Part shown: positions 9,041 through 18,211 of the stretch, piece after piece | How positions within the stretch are numbered: position 1 is the stretch's first letter | How the letters are laid out: each line of letters opens with the position of its first letter | From: JACVRX01 sp963831385 | Lineage (GTDB): Bacteria > Actinomycetota > Actinomycetes > Jiangellales > Jiangellaceae | Direction: 5' to 3' | Assembly: GCA_963831385.1 (NCBI GenBank) | Contig: CAWHPW010000010.1 | Location: forward strand, 134,457 to 198,456 | Length of the DNA stretch: 64,000 bases | The notes under the pieces: generated by a model | Databases searched by the model: none | Told to the model about the DNA's origin: nothing | Seen by the model: only the letters and a program-made list of their open reading frames with translations | Made by a program: the position numbers and the translations under genes

Positions 9041-10660
9041 ATGGTGGCCCAGCCGATGCTGGATGCGAAGGTGGTCCTGCGCTGGTGCCGTGCTGCGCTT
9101 GCTGGGTTGGCCGAAGCGCGCGAGGAGATCGATGCGCTCAACGTCTTTCCCGTCCCCGATGGCGACACCGGGACCAACCTCTACCTGACCGTGGAGTCGG
9201 CTACCGAGGCGGCCGAACGAGCAAACAGCGAGAACTCCACCGCCGCACCAGCTCCGGTCCTGGACGCCCTGGCGCGGGGGGCCCTGCTCGGTGCCCGGGG
9301 GAACTCCGGGGTGATCCTCGCGCAGATGTTCCGCGCCGTGGCTGACGTCCTCGGCAACCCGAGCGACGCGACCGCCGAGCCGGCGGTGTTCGCCGCGGCT
9401 TTGACCAAAGCCGCCGACGCCGGCTATGCCGCGGTGGCAAATCCGGTCGAGGGCACGATGCTGTCGGTGGCCCGGGCCGCGGCGCAAGCGGCCACCGAGC
9501 GTGCCCAGGTTGACCGGGCGTCACTGGCCGACGTCGCCCTGGCCGCGGCCCGCGCCGCACACGAGGCGCTAGACCGCACACCGGAGCAGCTGGAAATCCT
9601 GCACCGGGCAGGCGTGGTCGATGCCGGCGGGCGCGGGCTGACCGTCGTGCTCGACGCCTTCGACACGGTCTTGACGGGTCGTCGCCCGCTTGCCTATCCC
9701 CGCACGGTGACCGGGCACACAGTGCCGTCAGTGACCGTGGACGCATCCACCCACACCTCGCCCGCCTACGAGGTGATGTACCTGTTGGACGCGGCGCAGA
9801 GCGCGATTCCGGCCCTTCGGGCTGCGCTGGAGCCCCTGGGTGACTCACTGATCGTCGTCGGCGGCGAGCCGCTGTGGAATGTCCATGTCCACGTCGACGA
9901 CGCTGGTGCCGCCATCGAGGCCGGTATGGCTGCCGGGCATCCACATCGGATCCGGGTCACCTACCTCGCTGAGCCGCACGGTCGCCTGCACTCGAATGGT
10001 GGAGTCCGAGCTGTCGTGGCCTTTGCCGCCGGGGATGGGTTGGCCGCCCTGTTCGAGTCAGCCGGTGTCACGGTGGTGCAAACCCCTGTCGGCCGGCCGT
10101 CGACGGCGGAGATCCTGGCGGCCATCCAGGGCAGCGGGGCGGCAGAGGTCGTCGTACTACCCAACGCGCGCGATGGCGTTGCCGTGGCCGAGGCTGCCGC
10201 GGCAGAGGCGCGGGCTGATGGCATCCGGGTCGCTGTCATTCCGACCCGGGCCCAGGTGCAGGGCATCGCCGCCGCCGCGGTGCACGAACCGGCACGAACG
10301 TTCGACGCCGACGTGGTGGCGATGACCACAGCAGCGGGGCACACCAGGCACGGCGCGGTCACCGTCGCGGTACGCGAGGCGGTCACGTCGGCTGGGGTGT
10401 GCCAACCAGGCGATGTGTTGGGGGTCATCGAAGGCGACTTCGTGGTGATCGGCGATGACCAGCACGCGGTTGCCGTCGAGGTCGTGCAGCGCATGCTCGC
10501 GGCCGGGGGAGAGTTGGTCACCGTCGTCACCGGAGAGGATTCCGACGTCGCTCTCGCTGACGAGGTTGCCGACGCCGTGCGACGTCATCACCCCGGAGTG
10601 GACACTGTGGTCTACCCCGGGGGGCAGCCCAGGTATCCGCTGCTGATCGGGGTGGAGTGA
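9041..10660 (+). CDS. DAK2-domain protein (FakA-like kinase)
   Basis: This 539-residue protein has the DAK2 kinase domain at the N-terminus: NVFPVPDGDTGTNLYLT carries the metal-binding Asp residues, and GALLGARGNSGVILAQ is the second nucleotide loop. A middle domain and a C-terminal domain like those of FakA follow. FakA phosphorylates fatty acids bound by FakB; whether this protein does so is unknown, and no FakB gene is nearby. GAGGAGG precedes ATG 9041; the earlier in-frame ATG at 8915 has no support. Its stop overlaps the recG start (TGATG). DAK2-recG is conserved in actinobacteria. Confidence 0.87.
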   Translation: MVAQPMLDAKVVLRWCRAALAGLAEAREEIDALNVFPVPDGDTGTNLYLTVESATEAAERANSENSTAAPAPVLDALARGALLGARGNSGVILAQMFRAVADVLGNPSDATAEPAVFAAALTKAADAGYAAVANPVEGTMLSVARAAAQAATERAQVDRASLADVALAAARAAHEALDRTPEQLEILHRAGVVDAGGRGLTVVLDAFDTVLTGRRPLAYPRTVTGHTVPSVTVDASTHTSPAYEVMYLLDAAQSAIPALRAALEPLGDSLIVVGGEPLWNVHVHVDDAGAAIEAGMAAGHPHRIRVTYLAEPHGRLHSNGGVRAVVAFAAGDGLAALFESAGVTVVQTPVGRPSTAEILAAIQGSGAAEVVVLPNARDGVAVAEAAAAEARADGIRVAVIPTRAQVQGIAAAAVHEPARTFDADVVAMTTAAGHTRHGAVTVAVREAVTSAGVCQPGDVLGVIEGDFVVIGDDQHAVAVEVVQRMLAAGGELVTVVTGEDSDVALADEVADAVRRHHPGVDTVVYPGGQPRYPLLIGVE

Positions 10661-12834
10661 TGCCGGCAGGTTGGGACGAGCCGCTGTCGCGGTCGCTGGG
10701 CCGGCAGACCGCCGACGCGTTGGCCACCGGGCTCGACCTCCACACCGTCGGCGATCTGTTGCGGCACTACCCACGGCGGTACGCCGAACGCGGGGAGCTG
10801 ACCGACCTCGACTCCTTGCGCCTGGACGAGCAGGTCACCGTGCTGGCCATGGTCGACACGGTGACCACTCGCCGGATGAAGAGTCGTCGCGGTGGGATCA
10901 CCGAGGTGGTCGTGACCGATGGCAGCGGCCGGCTGGTGCTGACCTTCTTCAACCAGCCCTGGCGTGAGCGCGAGCTGCAGCCGGGCCGGATCGGCTTGTT
11001 CGCCGGCACCGTGGGCGTCTATCGCAGGCATCGCCAGCTCGCCCATCCCGATTACGTCCTGCTGCCGGAGGGCTCCGACGTCACGGCGGCGGCCGAGGAG
11101 TTCGCCGACGAGCTCATTCCCGTCTATGCCGCCACCGCCAATCTCGCCACGTGGAAGATTGCGCGCTGCGTCCGGGTGGTCCTCGACACCGTCGGGGCCG
11201 TACCCGACCCGATTCCGCCGCAGATCCGACGGCGAATGGGGCTGATGGACGCGGCGGCGGCGCTGCGAACCGTCCATCGACCAGCGTCGCGGGAGGACGT
11301 CGAACGGGCCCGACACCGGCTGCGCTTCGAGGAGGCGTTCGTCCTGCAGGTCGAGCTGGCCCGGCGCCGCGAGTCGGCGGCGGCGCTTCCCGCGGTGCCG
11401 CGCAAGGCCGCCGCCGGCGGGCTGCTCGACGCGTTCGACTCGCGGCTGCCGTTCCGGCTGACGGCGGGTCAGGTCCGCGTCGGCGAGGAGATCGCCGCTG
11501 ACCTCGCCAGCGACCACCCGATGCATCGGCTGCTCCAGGGAGAGGTCGGCACCGGCAAGACGGTCGTGGCGCTGCGAGCCATGCTCGCCGCTGTCGACAG
11601 CGGTGGGCAGGCGGTCCTGCTCGCGCCGACGGAGGTACTGGCCGTTCAGCACCACCGGTCGCTGACCACGTTGCTGGGCCCGCTCGCCGAACGTGGGCTG
11701 CTCGGGGGCTCGGACGCCGGTACCCGGGTCACGCTGCTCACCGGGTCTCTCGGTGCGCCGGCCCGCCGCGAAGCGCTGTTGCAGGCGGCCTCCGGAGAAG
11801 CGGGGATCATCGTCGGCACGCACGCCTTGCTGGAGGAACAGGTTCAGTTTGCCGACCTGGGTCTGGTGGTCGTCGACGAGCAGCATCGGTTCGGTGTCGA
11901 GCAACGCGCCGCCCTGGCGTCGAAGGGCCCTGGCGACACTCGGCCGCACGTCCTCGTCATGACGGCAACACCCATTCCACGCACGGTCGCGATGACCGTG
12001 TTCGGCGACCTGTGGGTGTCGACCCTGAGTGAACTGCCCGCCGGCCGGGCCGATGTCACAACGCACGTCGTCCCGGTCGACGAGAAGCCGCACTTTCTCG
12101 ACCGTGCATGGCAGCGGGCCCGGGAGGAGGTCGGCAAGGGTCACCAGGTCTACGTCGTCTGTCCGCGCATCGGCGGGGATTCAGCCGAGCTGGACGCGGA
12201 GCCCGCCGCCGACGAAACCAGCCGTCCGGTGGCGGTTCTCGATGTGGTCGACCTGCTCCGGACTGGTCCTCTCGCGGGACTCGAGGTCGAGGTCCTGCAC
12301 GGCCGGCTGTCGTCGGAGGCGAAAGACCGTGCCATGCGGCGTTTCAGCACTGGGGAGGCGCCGATCCTGGTGGCGACGACGGTTGTCGAGGTCGGAGTGG
12401 ACGTGGCGACGGCATCCACGATGGTCGTCATGGACGCGGATCGGTTCGGAGTCTCGCAGCTGCACCAGCTCCGCGGCCGGATCGGGCGGGGCGAGGTTCC
12501 TGGCCTCTGCCTGCTCGTGACCACCGTCCCTGAGGGCAATCCGGCGCGGGGGCGGCTGGCCGCCGTCGCCGCCACCCGCGACGGATTCGCCCTGGCGCGG
12601 GTCGATCTCGAGCAGCGCCGTGAGGGCGATGTGCTCGGAGCAGCACAATCCGGGCGACGGTCGAGCCTTCGCCTGCTGTCGGTGCTCCACGACGAGAACG
12701 TCATCCTCGCCGCCCGCGACGCCGCGAGTCTCTACGTCGCCGACGATCCGGAACTGCGCCGATGGTCGCCCCTGGCCGACGCCGTGTCGGAACTGGCGGG
12801 CGACGAACGCGCCGACTATCTGGAGAAGGCGTGA
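10660..12834 (+). CDS. recG: ATP-dependent DNA helicase RecG
   Basis: A 724-residue superfamily-2 helicase that reverses stalled replication forks and branch-migrates Holliday junctions. The N-terminal wedge/OB domain contains VTVLAMVDTV. The helicase motifs are LLQGEVGTGKT (Walker A), VVVDEQHRFGV (DEQH box), VMTATPIPRT (motif III), VATTVVEVGVDV and QLHQLRGRIGRG (motif VI). The start ATG overlaps the DAK2 stop, so translation is coupled. The length is within the RecG range. Confidence 0.96.
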   Translation: MPAGWDEPLSRSLGRQTADALATGLDLHTVGDLLRHYPRRYAERGELTDLDSLRLDEQVTVLAMVDTVTTRRMKSRRGGITEVVVTDGSGRLVLTFFNQPWRERELQPGRIGLFAGTVGVYRRHRQLAHPDYVLLPEGSDVTAAAEEFADELIPVYAATANLATWKIARCVRVVLDTVGAVPDPIPPQIRRRMGLMDAAAALRTVHRPASREDVERARHRLRFEEAFVLQVELARRRESAAALPAVPRKAAAGGLLDAFDSRLPFRLTAGQVRVGEEIAADLASDHPMHRLLQGEVGTGKTVVALRAMLAAVDSGGQAVLLAPTEVLAVQHHRSLTTLLGPLAERGLLGGSDAGTRVTLLTGSLGAPARREALLQAASGEAGIIVGTHALLEEQVQFADLGLVVVDEQHRFGVEQRAALASKGPGDTRPHVLVMTATPIPRTVAMTVFGDLWVSTLSELPAGRADVTTHVVPVDEKPHFLDRAWQRAREEVGKGHQVYVVCPRIGGDSAELDAEPAADETSRPVAVLDVVDLLRTGPLAGLEVEVLHGRLSSEAKDRAMRRFSTGEAPILVATTVVEVGVDVATASTMVVMDADRFGVSQLHQLRGRIGRGEVPGLCLLVTTVPEGNPARGRLAAVAATRDGFALARVDLEQRREGDVLGAAQSGRRSSLRLLSVLHDENVILAARDAASLYVADDPELRRWSPLADAVSELAGDERADYLEKA

Positions 12835-12848
12835 CGGGGTTTCGCGAC

Positions 12849-12928
12849 CAGCGAGAACACCCCGAATCTAACCTCTGACCTGCGGGCACCACCGAGTGCG
12901 GGCCTTTCCGGCCACGCCGTTCTCGCTG
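12849..12928. terminator. Inverted repeat downstream of recG
   Basis: CAGCGAGAAC (12849-12858) is repeated in inverted orientation at 12919-12928 around a 60-base GC-rich loop containing further GGCC-based pairings. It begins 15 bases after the recG stop and ends before the next gene. A terminator role is inferred from position alone. Confidence 0.35.
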
Positions 12929-12984
12929 ACACGCGGCGTGCTCTGTGCGAGCATTCCACTCTCAGGATGGGAGCAGGACCTGCC

Positions 12985-13755
12985 ATGTCTGAACTCCCGC
13001 CGCCGCCATCCCGTTACCAGCCTCAGCCTGTCGCCAGCGAGGCGCCCAGGAATGGCCTGGGGATCGCCGCCGTGATCCTCGGAATCATCGGCGTGCTCTC
13101 CGGCTTCGTACGCTTCTATTGGGTAGGCGGGGTCCTCGGGATCATCGGCTTGATCGTCGGCTTCATCGGCTATGGCCGCTTCCAGCGCAGCGAAGCCACC
13201 AACGGGGCGACGGCGCTGTGGGGAATTGTCACCAGCGCGGTCGCCGTGGTCTTTTCCTTTGTCGGCGTGGTGTTCCTGACGGGCGGGTCCGCGGATCTGA
13301 GCGACGAGCCCTCGGTAGACCCCGGGGACACCGCCTCGCCGGCGGGAGAGACTTCCGCGCCAGCGCAGGCGGAGGAGACGGCGCCGACGGAGTCCGAAGA
13401 GGTCAACGTCTACGACCTCGAGGTGGGCGACTGTGTTGCGGCGGTGACCGACGGCTTCACCGTCCAGACCGGGCCCTGCTCGGAGCCGCACACCGAGGAG
13501 GTGTTCGCCGCCGTCAACCTTCCCGACGGGGATGGGAACTTCCCTGGCTATGAGGCGATCGACGCGCAGGCAGAAGAGTTGTGCACTGCGGAGTTCGAGG
13601 GCTTCGTCGGGCTGCCTTATGAGGAATCGGTGCTCCGCACGAACCTTGTGATACCAAGCGAGGAGAGCTGGCGCGACGGCGACCGGGTGGTCCTTTGCAC
13701 GATCTACGACCCGGACGGCGACACGACCGGAACGCTTGCCGACGCCAACCGCTGA
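12985..13755 (+). CDS. DUF4190 / septum-formation-domain membrane protein
   Basis: This 256-residue protein starts with a Pro-rich cytosolic segment. Three membrane segments follow (about residues 28-45, 49-67 and 82-103; DUF4190-like), then an acidic Ser/Thr/Pro/Glu linker. The C-terminal extracytoplasmic domain resembles the septum-formation family (PF13845): DLEVGDCVAAV, PCSEPHTEEVF and a late Cys. The paired cysteines suggest a secreted, disulfide-bonded domain. Its role is unproven despite the family name. ATG 12985 with AGGA upstream is preferred over ATG 12967. Confidence 0.75.
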   Translation: MSELPPPPSRYQPQPVASEAPRNGLGIAAVILGIIGVLSGFVRFYWVGGVLGIIGLIVGFIGYGRFQRSEATNGATALWGIVTSAVAVVFSFVGVVFLTGGSADLSDEPSVDPGDTASPAGETSAPAQAEETAPTESEEVNVYDLEVGDCVAAVTDGFTVQTGPCSEPHTEEVFAAVNLPDGDGNFPGYEAIDAQAEELCTAEFEGFVGLPYEESVLRTNLVIPSEESWRDGDRVVLCTIYDPDGDTTGTLADANR

Positions 13756-13836
13756 TACTCCTCCGACCTGTGCCCCCATGCCAGGGGCTGGGCAGAAGGC
13801 CATCCCCGCGGAGTGCCCGGGACTGTGTCCGGCCGG

Positions 13837-14880
13837 TCAGAGGGTGGCGAGCTCGCTGTTGCTGAACTGGGATCCGTAGCCAGCAACATGTCGCACCTTG
13901 CGCTCCAACGCCTCGATCATGATGGACGTGAAGTCGACGCCGGTGAAGTGCGCACTCCCCACCAGCCCGCCGGGGCTGAACACGTTGATCTCCATCAGCT
14001 TGTCACCGGCAATGTCGAGCCCGACAAAGAACATGCCGTCCTTCTCCAGCTTCGGCCGGACTGCCTCGATGATCGCCAGCTCCGTCTCCCCGATTGTGGC
14101 CGCAACCTCCTTGCCACCAGCACTGTTGTTGCTGCGCGGGTCGGAGCCGGTGGGAAGCCGACGGAAGGCCGCATACGCGCCGTCGGCCTCCAACGCTCGT
14201 CCATTCAGCAATAGCAGTCGCACATCGCCTGCTTCGGCGGCGGGAAGGTACTCCTGTGCGACGACGTACCCATCCCGGCAGATCACCTCGATGATCTGGT
14301 TGACGTTGGAGGCCTCGTCGGGATGGACGACGAAGACCGATTCGCCGCCTGACCCGAGCAGCGGCTTGAGCACTGCATGGCCACCGCGTTCGGCGATGAA
14401 GTCGCGAACCTGCTCCGGATTTCTCGTCACGAGCGTCAACGGCCGGACTGCCGCCGGAAAGCTCAGCAGGTAGAGCTTGTTCGCGGCTTGGGCCAAGCCC
14501 TGCGGGTCGTTGACCACGATGACGCCGTGGCCGGCCGCGAGCTGACCGAACTGGACGCCCACGGACTGGGCCCACGGCCGTTCGATGTCCTGCGCCACGT
14601 CGTTTCGCAGCATGAGGACGTCGAGAGAATCCGGTGCCATGTTCAGTGGATGCGGCGTTGCCTCTTGAACGGCGGTGAGGAATGACTCGGGCTTTCGTTG
14701 TTTCTTGTCCGGTGCGCGTCTGGCGTTGGCTCGGACCATGTCGTTCTGGGTGAAGGAGAAATCGCCGACGTCGAAATAGAAGACCTCGTGCCCATGTGCG
14801 GCCGCAGCTATGGCCAGCTGCGTCGTGGAATACGACGGCCGCTCGGTGGCGACGTCGTTGACCAAGAAGGCGAGTCTCAT
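13837..14880 (-). CDS. Glutathione-synthetase-like ATP-grasp ligase
   Basis: This 347-residue protein resembles prokaryotic glutathione synthetase: an N-terminal Rossmann-like domain (MRLAFLVND), then an ATP-grasp fold with LKPLLGSGGESVFVV (ATP-binding Lys and Gly loop), VAQEYLP, DVRLLLLNG and MEINVFSPGGL (metal-binding Glu and Asn). Such enzymes form amide bonds between a carboxylate and an amine. Actinomycetes normally use mycothiol, not glutathione, and no gamma-glutamylcysteine synthetase is nearby, so the true product is probably something else. The start overlaps the stop of the DUF1704 gene (ATGA). Third and last gene of a coupled operon. Confidence 0.8.
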   Translation of the reverse strand: MRLAFLVNDVATERPSYSTTQLAIAAAAHGHEVFYFDVGDFSFTQNDMVRANARRAPDKKQRKPESFLTAVQEATPHPLNMAPDSLDVLMLRNDVAQDIERPWAQSVGVQFGQLAAGHGVIVVNDPQGLAQAANKLYLLSFPAAVRPLTLVTRNPEQVRDFIAERGGHAVLKPLLGSGGESVFVVHPDEASNVNQIIEVICRDGYVVAQEYLPAAEAGDVRLLLLNGRALEADGAYAAFRRLPTGSDPRSNNSAGGKEVAATIGETELAIIEAVRPKLEKDGMFFVGLDIAGDKLMEINVFSPGGLVGSAHFTGVDFTSIMIEALERKVRHVAGYGSQFSNSELATL

Positions 14881-16727
14881 TGCTCCGCCTCGTCCACGAG
14901 GTCGATGACGCTGAGCCCCCGGCGCACCGCCTGCAGCCTGGTCGCCGCTCGCGGATGGTCGATCCAGCGGGGCCTCAGCAGCGGCTGACGCAGTACCTCC
15001 CGCCACTGGAGCTCCTCCATCACCGGCACATCCCGAATCGGCAGCTTGCCCAGCAGGAGCGGCTCGAGCGATCCGCCCTGGGCGACGTGCTGAAGCAGGG
15101 CAGTCAAGCCGCGGAGGTATATGGCGTCCTTGGTCAGCCCGCCGGAACGGTGAATCCGCATAGTGATCCCGAATGCGGAGTCGGCAGAGAACAATTCGGT
15201 CTCTTGTACCAAGCGGAAGGTATCGACGAACGAGGCTCCACGGAGCATCGCGTCGACGCCCAGCACCCGGGCCGCGAGCAGCCCCAGCCGAGCGGGAGTG
15301 AGCCCGCCGACGAGGTATTCGGCCAGGACGCCCAGGCCCTCCTGGGTTTCCTCGTAACCGGGCAAGCCGATCTGGAGCTGACGGAGCGGCTGGGCAGACC
15401 CGTTGACCCACGTGAGGATGTGCGTGCCGACTTCGTGTTGGAGCAGCGCATCGACTCGGCGTGCTGCGAGGCGGTACGTCGAGCCGATGAGGAAATCGCC
15501 GTTCGCCACGAGCACGCCAGGAACGTCGTCACGGACCTGGACCCCGGCGCGCAGCTGAGGGTACGTGGCGCGGTAATGGTCGATCTCGGCGCGTGCTCGT
15601 TGAGCGAAAACCTGGGCGTCGACGCTGGGCCCAGACCCGATCTCGCCGCGGTCCTGTACCCGGCTCATGAGCTTGCGCGCCAGCTCGAGGAGGGCGGCGT
15701 CGACGCCGCCGTACAGCTCAAGGCTCACCGACACGAACGCCGCAGATCCGCGGACCTCGAGCAGGCTGATCTGGCGGTCCAGCTCCGCGCGCTTGGCTCT
15801 GAACAGGGCCGCCAAGGTGGGGTCTTCGAGGTCTTCGATCCTGATGTCGAACAGCTGCCGCTTGAGCAGGTCGGGGTCGAACGGCAGGTGGCGGTAATGG
15901 AACAGCGGATCGTGCTCGTATCCGCTGGCTTGGAAGGCCGCCCACGCCTCGTCGGTGTTGACCGGCGTGATGCTGAGCAGGTACTCGAAAGCCGAACCCA
16001 CAGTGACGAGCTGTTCGTCGACCGCTCGGGCCGACTCGATGACGCCGCGTCGCCCCAAGGCGCGAAAATCCTCGACGTGATGAGTGGTCTGCACGTCCGC
16101 GAACTCGAACGCGGCTCGCTGGATGGCTCTTGACAAGTCGCGACGAAGATCACGCAGCAGCAACGGATAGGCCCGACCCGTCTGGGCATCCAGGATCGAC
16201 CCGGGGATCTCCAGGCCGAGCAGGAGTGCTCCCAACCTGCGGATCTGGTCGTGGTCGAGCAGGGGGGCGCGTTCGGTCCACCGCACCACCTCCACCTCGG
16301 GTGTCACGCCGAACGCCTGGACGTCCTCCAAGGCCTTTGCCAGCACCTGGCCGGTCGCCGAAGGCTGGTCGTCGAACTCCTCGCAGACGCGAAACCTCGG
16401 GACCCTCCCAACGTTCGACGCGTTCTGGACTGGACTCCGCAGGTCCAGGACGAGGAACGAGCCGAACTGATCAGCGAGCTGCTCCGCGACGGCCGACACC
16501 ACGGCCGAGATCCCCGAAACCGCATTCGTCGGCACGGTGAGATAGCTGGCCTGCGTCTCGGCCAGCTCGGCCAGCGGATCCCTTTCGACTGATCCGACCC
16601 GGGCGACGACGAGGAATGGCAGCGGACGGTCGATATGCAACTGGCCGCCGGGCAGCCGCTCGTCGACCGCAAGTCCGGCGGCCAATCGAGTTCGCACCCG
16701 CTCGACGACGTCCGCTTCCTCCGTCAC
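14877..16727 (-). CDS. DUF1704 / QEGLA-motif putative zinc metallopeptidase
   Basis: This 616-residue protein belongs to the DUF1704 family, annotated elsewhere as 'flavohemoglobin expression-modulating QEGLA motif protein'. It carries HEVGTHILTW (an HExxxH zinc site, about residues 387-396) and ETQEGLGVLAEY (the QEGL motif with a third-ligand-type Glu). Eukaryotic members include the tubulin tyrosine carboxypeptidase MATCAP, so a carboxypeptidase-like activity is plausible. GTG 16727 overlaps the amidohydrolase stop (GTGA), and the gene's own stop overlaps the ligase start. Its substrate is unknown; the context suggests it trims or transfers a small peptide-like product. Confidence 0.8.
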   Translation of the reverse strand: MTEEADVVERVRTRLAAGLAVDERLPGGQLHIDRPLPFLVVARVGSVERDPLAELAETQASYLTVPTNAVSGISAVVSAVAEQLADQFGSFLVLDLRSPVQNASNVGRVPRFRVCEEFDDQPSATGQVLAKALEDVQAFGVTPEVEVVRWTERAPLLDHDQIRRLGALLLGLEIPGSILDAQTGRAYPLLLRDLRRDLSRAIQRAAFEFADVQTTHHVEDFRALGRRGVIESARAVDEQLVTVGSAFEYLLSITPVNTDEAWAAFQASGYEHDPLFHYRHLPFDPDLLKRQLFDIRIEDLEDPTLAALFRAKRAELDRQISLLEVRGSAAFVSVSLELYGGVDAALLELARKLMSRVQDRGEIGSGPSVDAQVFAQRARAEIDHYRATYPQLRAGVQVRDDVPGVLVANGDFLIGSTYRLAARRVDALLQHEVGTHILTWVNGSAQPLRQLQIGLPGYEETQEGLGVLAEYLVGGLTPARLGLLAARVLGVDAMLRGASFVDTFRLVQETELFSADSAFGITMRIHRSGGLTKDAIYLRGLTALLQHVAQGGSLEPLLLGKLPIRDVPVMEELQWREVLRQPLLRPRWIDHPRAATRLQAVRRGLSVIDLVDEAEQ

Positions 16728-17503
16728 CCTCGCACCAGCTCCTCCCGCACGCTCGGGACGGCTGCCTTGAGGGCCTGACCGATCGCCGTCCAGCGAGCGT
16801 GGTCGAGCTCGCCTGTGTGCTCGTCCATGAACGTCTTCTTGACCTCGATGGCCAGGGCACAGCCAGTGGTCGGGAAGTTCTCGTGTACCCAACGAGGGAA
16901 GTACCCGCCGCGGAAGCGGACGTTCTCCCGAACGTCGAGAGGCTCGCCGTCGATGTCCTGCTCGGCGAGCTCGGCTATGAACCTGTCGACGAGCCGCGCC
17001 CAGCGCTCGCGCGGCATCCTGCCGGTGCCAACGTTGATGTCGGGATTGCCCGCTTGGTCAGCAGGTCGGTCCGCGCCGTCCTGCCGATGGTTGTAGGTGT
17101 GCAGGTCGAAGACGACGAATGCGCCGAAGGCGCGCTCAGCTCGGATGAAGACGTCGCGCATTTCCCGATAGAAAGCGTCGTACATGCCCAACGAACGCTC
17201 GACCACGCCTGCTGGCGGTCGCGTCCTCCAAACCTGCAACCCCCAGGCATGTTCGGGCTCCAGATAGATCGCCAGACCACGGGACCGGTTCAGGTCGATC
17301 TCGAACCGTGATCTGGCCAGGACGACGCTGCTGTCGCCGACCTCGGTCCATCCTCCTGTGTACGGATCCTCGTCGTGCAGCCGCTCCGCGTCGTCCAGTG
17401 CCATCAGGGCACGGACCTCGGGCCGAAGGTCGTGCCCGTTGTGGACGGCCGCCGCGATCACCGGGCCGTAACCCTCGCGCAGCTCCCAGGCAGGTGCTTC
17501 CAT
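16724..17503 (-). CDS. N-formylglutamate amidohydrolase-family protein
   Basis: A 259-residue member of the N-formylglutamate amidohydrolase family, zinc enzymes that cleave amides of acidic amino acids. Visible: VHNGHDLRP near the N-terminus (His and Asp of the metal site), FEIDLNRSRG (substrate-binding Asn/Arg), VVFDLHTYNHRQ (second His set) and ALAIEVKKTFMDE. GAAGGGG precedes ATG 17503. It is the first gene of the three-gene minus-strand operon. No histidine-degradation genes are present, so a role in that pathway is not supported. Confidence 0.83.
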   Translation of the reverse strand: MEAPAWELREGYGPVIAAAVHNGHDLRPEVRALMALDDAERLHDEDPYTGGWTEVGDSSVVLARSRFEIDLNRSRGLAIYLEPEHAWGLQVWRTRPPAGVVERSLGMYDAFYREMRDVFIRAERAFGAFVVFDLHTYNHRQDGADRPADQAGNPDINVGTGRMPRERWARLVDRFIAELAEQDIDGEPLDVRENVRFRGGYFPRWVHENFPTTGCALAIEVKKTFMDEHTGELDHARWTAIGQALKAAVPSVREELVRG

Positions 17504-17629
17504 CAGCGTTTCCCCTTCGACGTCTCCTGACCTTCCCCGTTCTTGCTGCGATCATGCAGCCGCCGGGCGGAGGTGCCATCCTCGACAGACACCTGACGAG
17601 TTCGAGATGCGAGTGAGCGTGGAGGTGGC

Positions 17630-18190
17630 GTGACCCGGATCATTGCGGGCGCCTGCCGCGGGCGCCGGCTCACCGTTCCAGCGGGGCGCGATACTCGGCC
17701 GACGTCGGACCGCGTCCGCGAGGCGATGTTCTCGGCGATCGAGTCCGAACTGGGTCCACTGTCCGGCCTGCGGGTGATCGACCTCTACGCGGGCAGCGGC
17801 GCACTGGGTCTGGAGGCGTTGTCGCGTGGCGCCGCACATGCCCTCTTGGTGGAGTCAGACGCGCGAGCGGTCCGGGCCATCCGGACCAACGTCGCCGCCC
17901 TGGGTCTGCCCGGGGCGGAGGTCATGCACGCGTCGGTCGGGCGAACGCTCGCCCAGCCAATCACCCGGCCGTACGACCTGGCGCTGGCGGACCCGCCGTA
18001 TGCCCTGGCGGACGGCGCACTCGCCGGCGTGCTGTCGCGGTTGGCCGACGGTTGGCTGAATCCGGACGCCCTGGTGGTCGTCGAGCGCCCGGCCCGGGTG
18101 GCCCCACTGCTCTGGCCGGATGGACTGACGGGCATCAAGTACCGCCGATATGGCGAGACCATGCTCTGGTACGGTCGCCCGGCTGGGTGA
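17630..18190 (+). CDS. rsmD: 16S rRNA (guanine(966)-N(2))-methyltransferase
   Basis: A 186-residue RsmD that methylates G966 of 16S rRNA during 30S assembly. It begins with the family start TRIIAGACRGRRL, then RPTSDRVREAMFSAI, the SAM-binding strand VIDLYAGSGALGLEAL and the catalytic ALADPPYAL motif. GGAGG lies just before the GTG start. coaD follows after 21 bases, a pairing conserved across bacteria. Confidence 0.95.
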   Translation: MTRIIAGACRGRRLTVPAGRDTRPTSDRVREAMFSAIESELGPLSGLRVIDLYAGSGALGLEALSRGAAHALLVESDARAVRAIRTNVAALGLPGAEVMHASVGRTLAQPITRPYDLALADPPYALADGALAGVLSRLADGWLNPDALVVVERPARVAPLLWPDGLTGIKYRRYGETMLWYGRPAG

Positions 18191-18211
18191 TCACAGCGGC
18201 TGGGAGGTCAC

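Noticed and set aside
12849..12928. Third member of the long-stem element family (loop of 60 bases)
   Set aside because: The arms are only 10 bp, and the loop shows only a short, gapped resemblance (GAGGTTAGA and TTCGGGG on the minus strand) to elements A and B, not at the same place.
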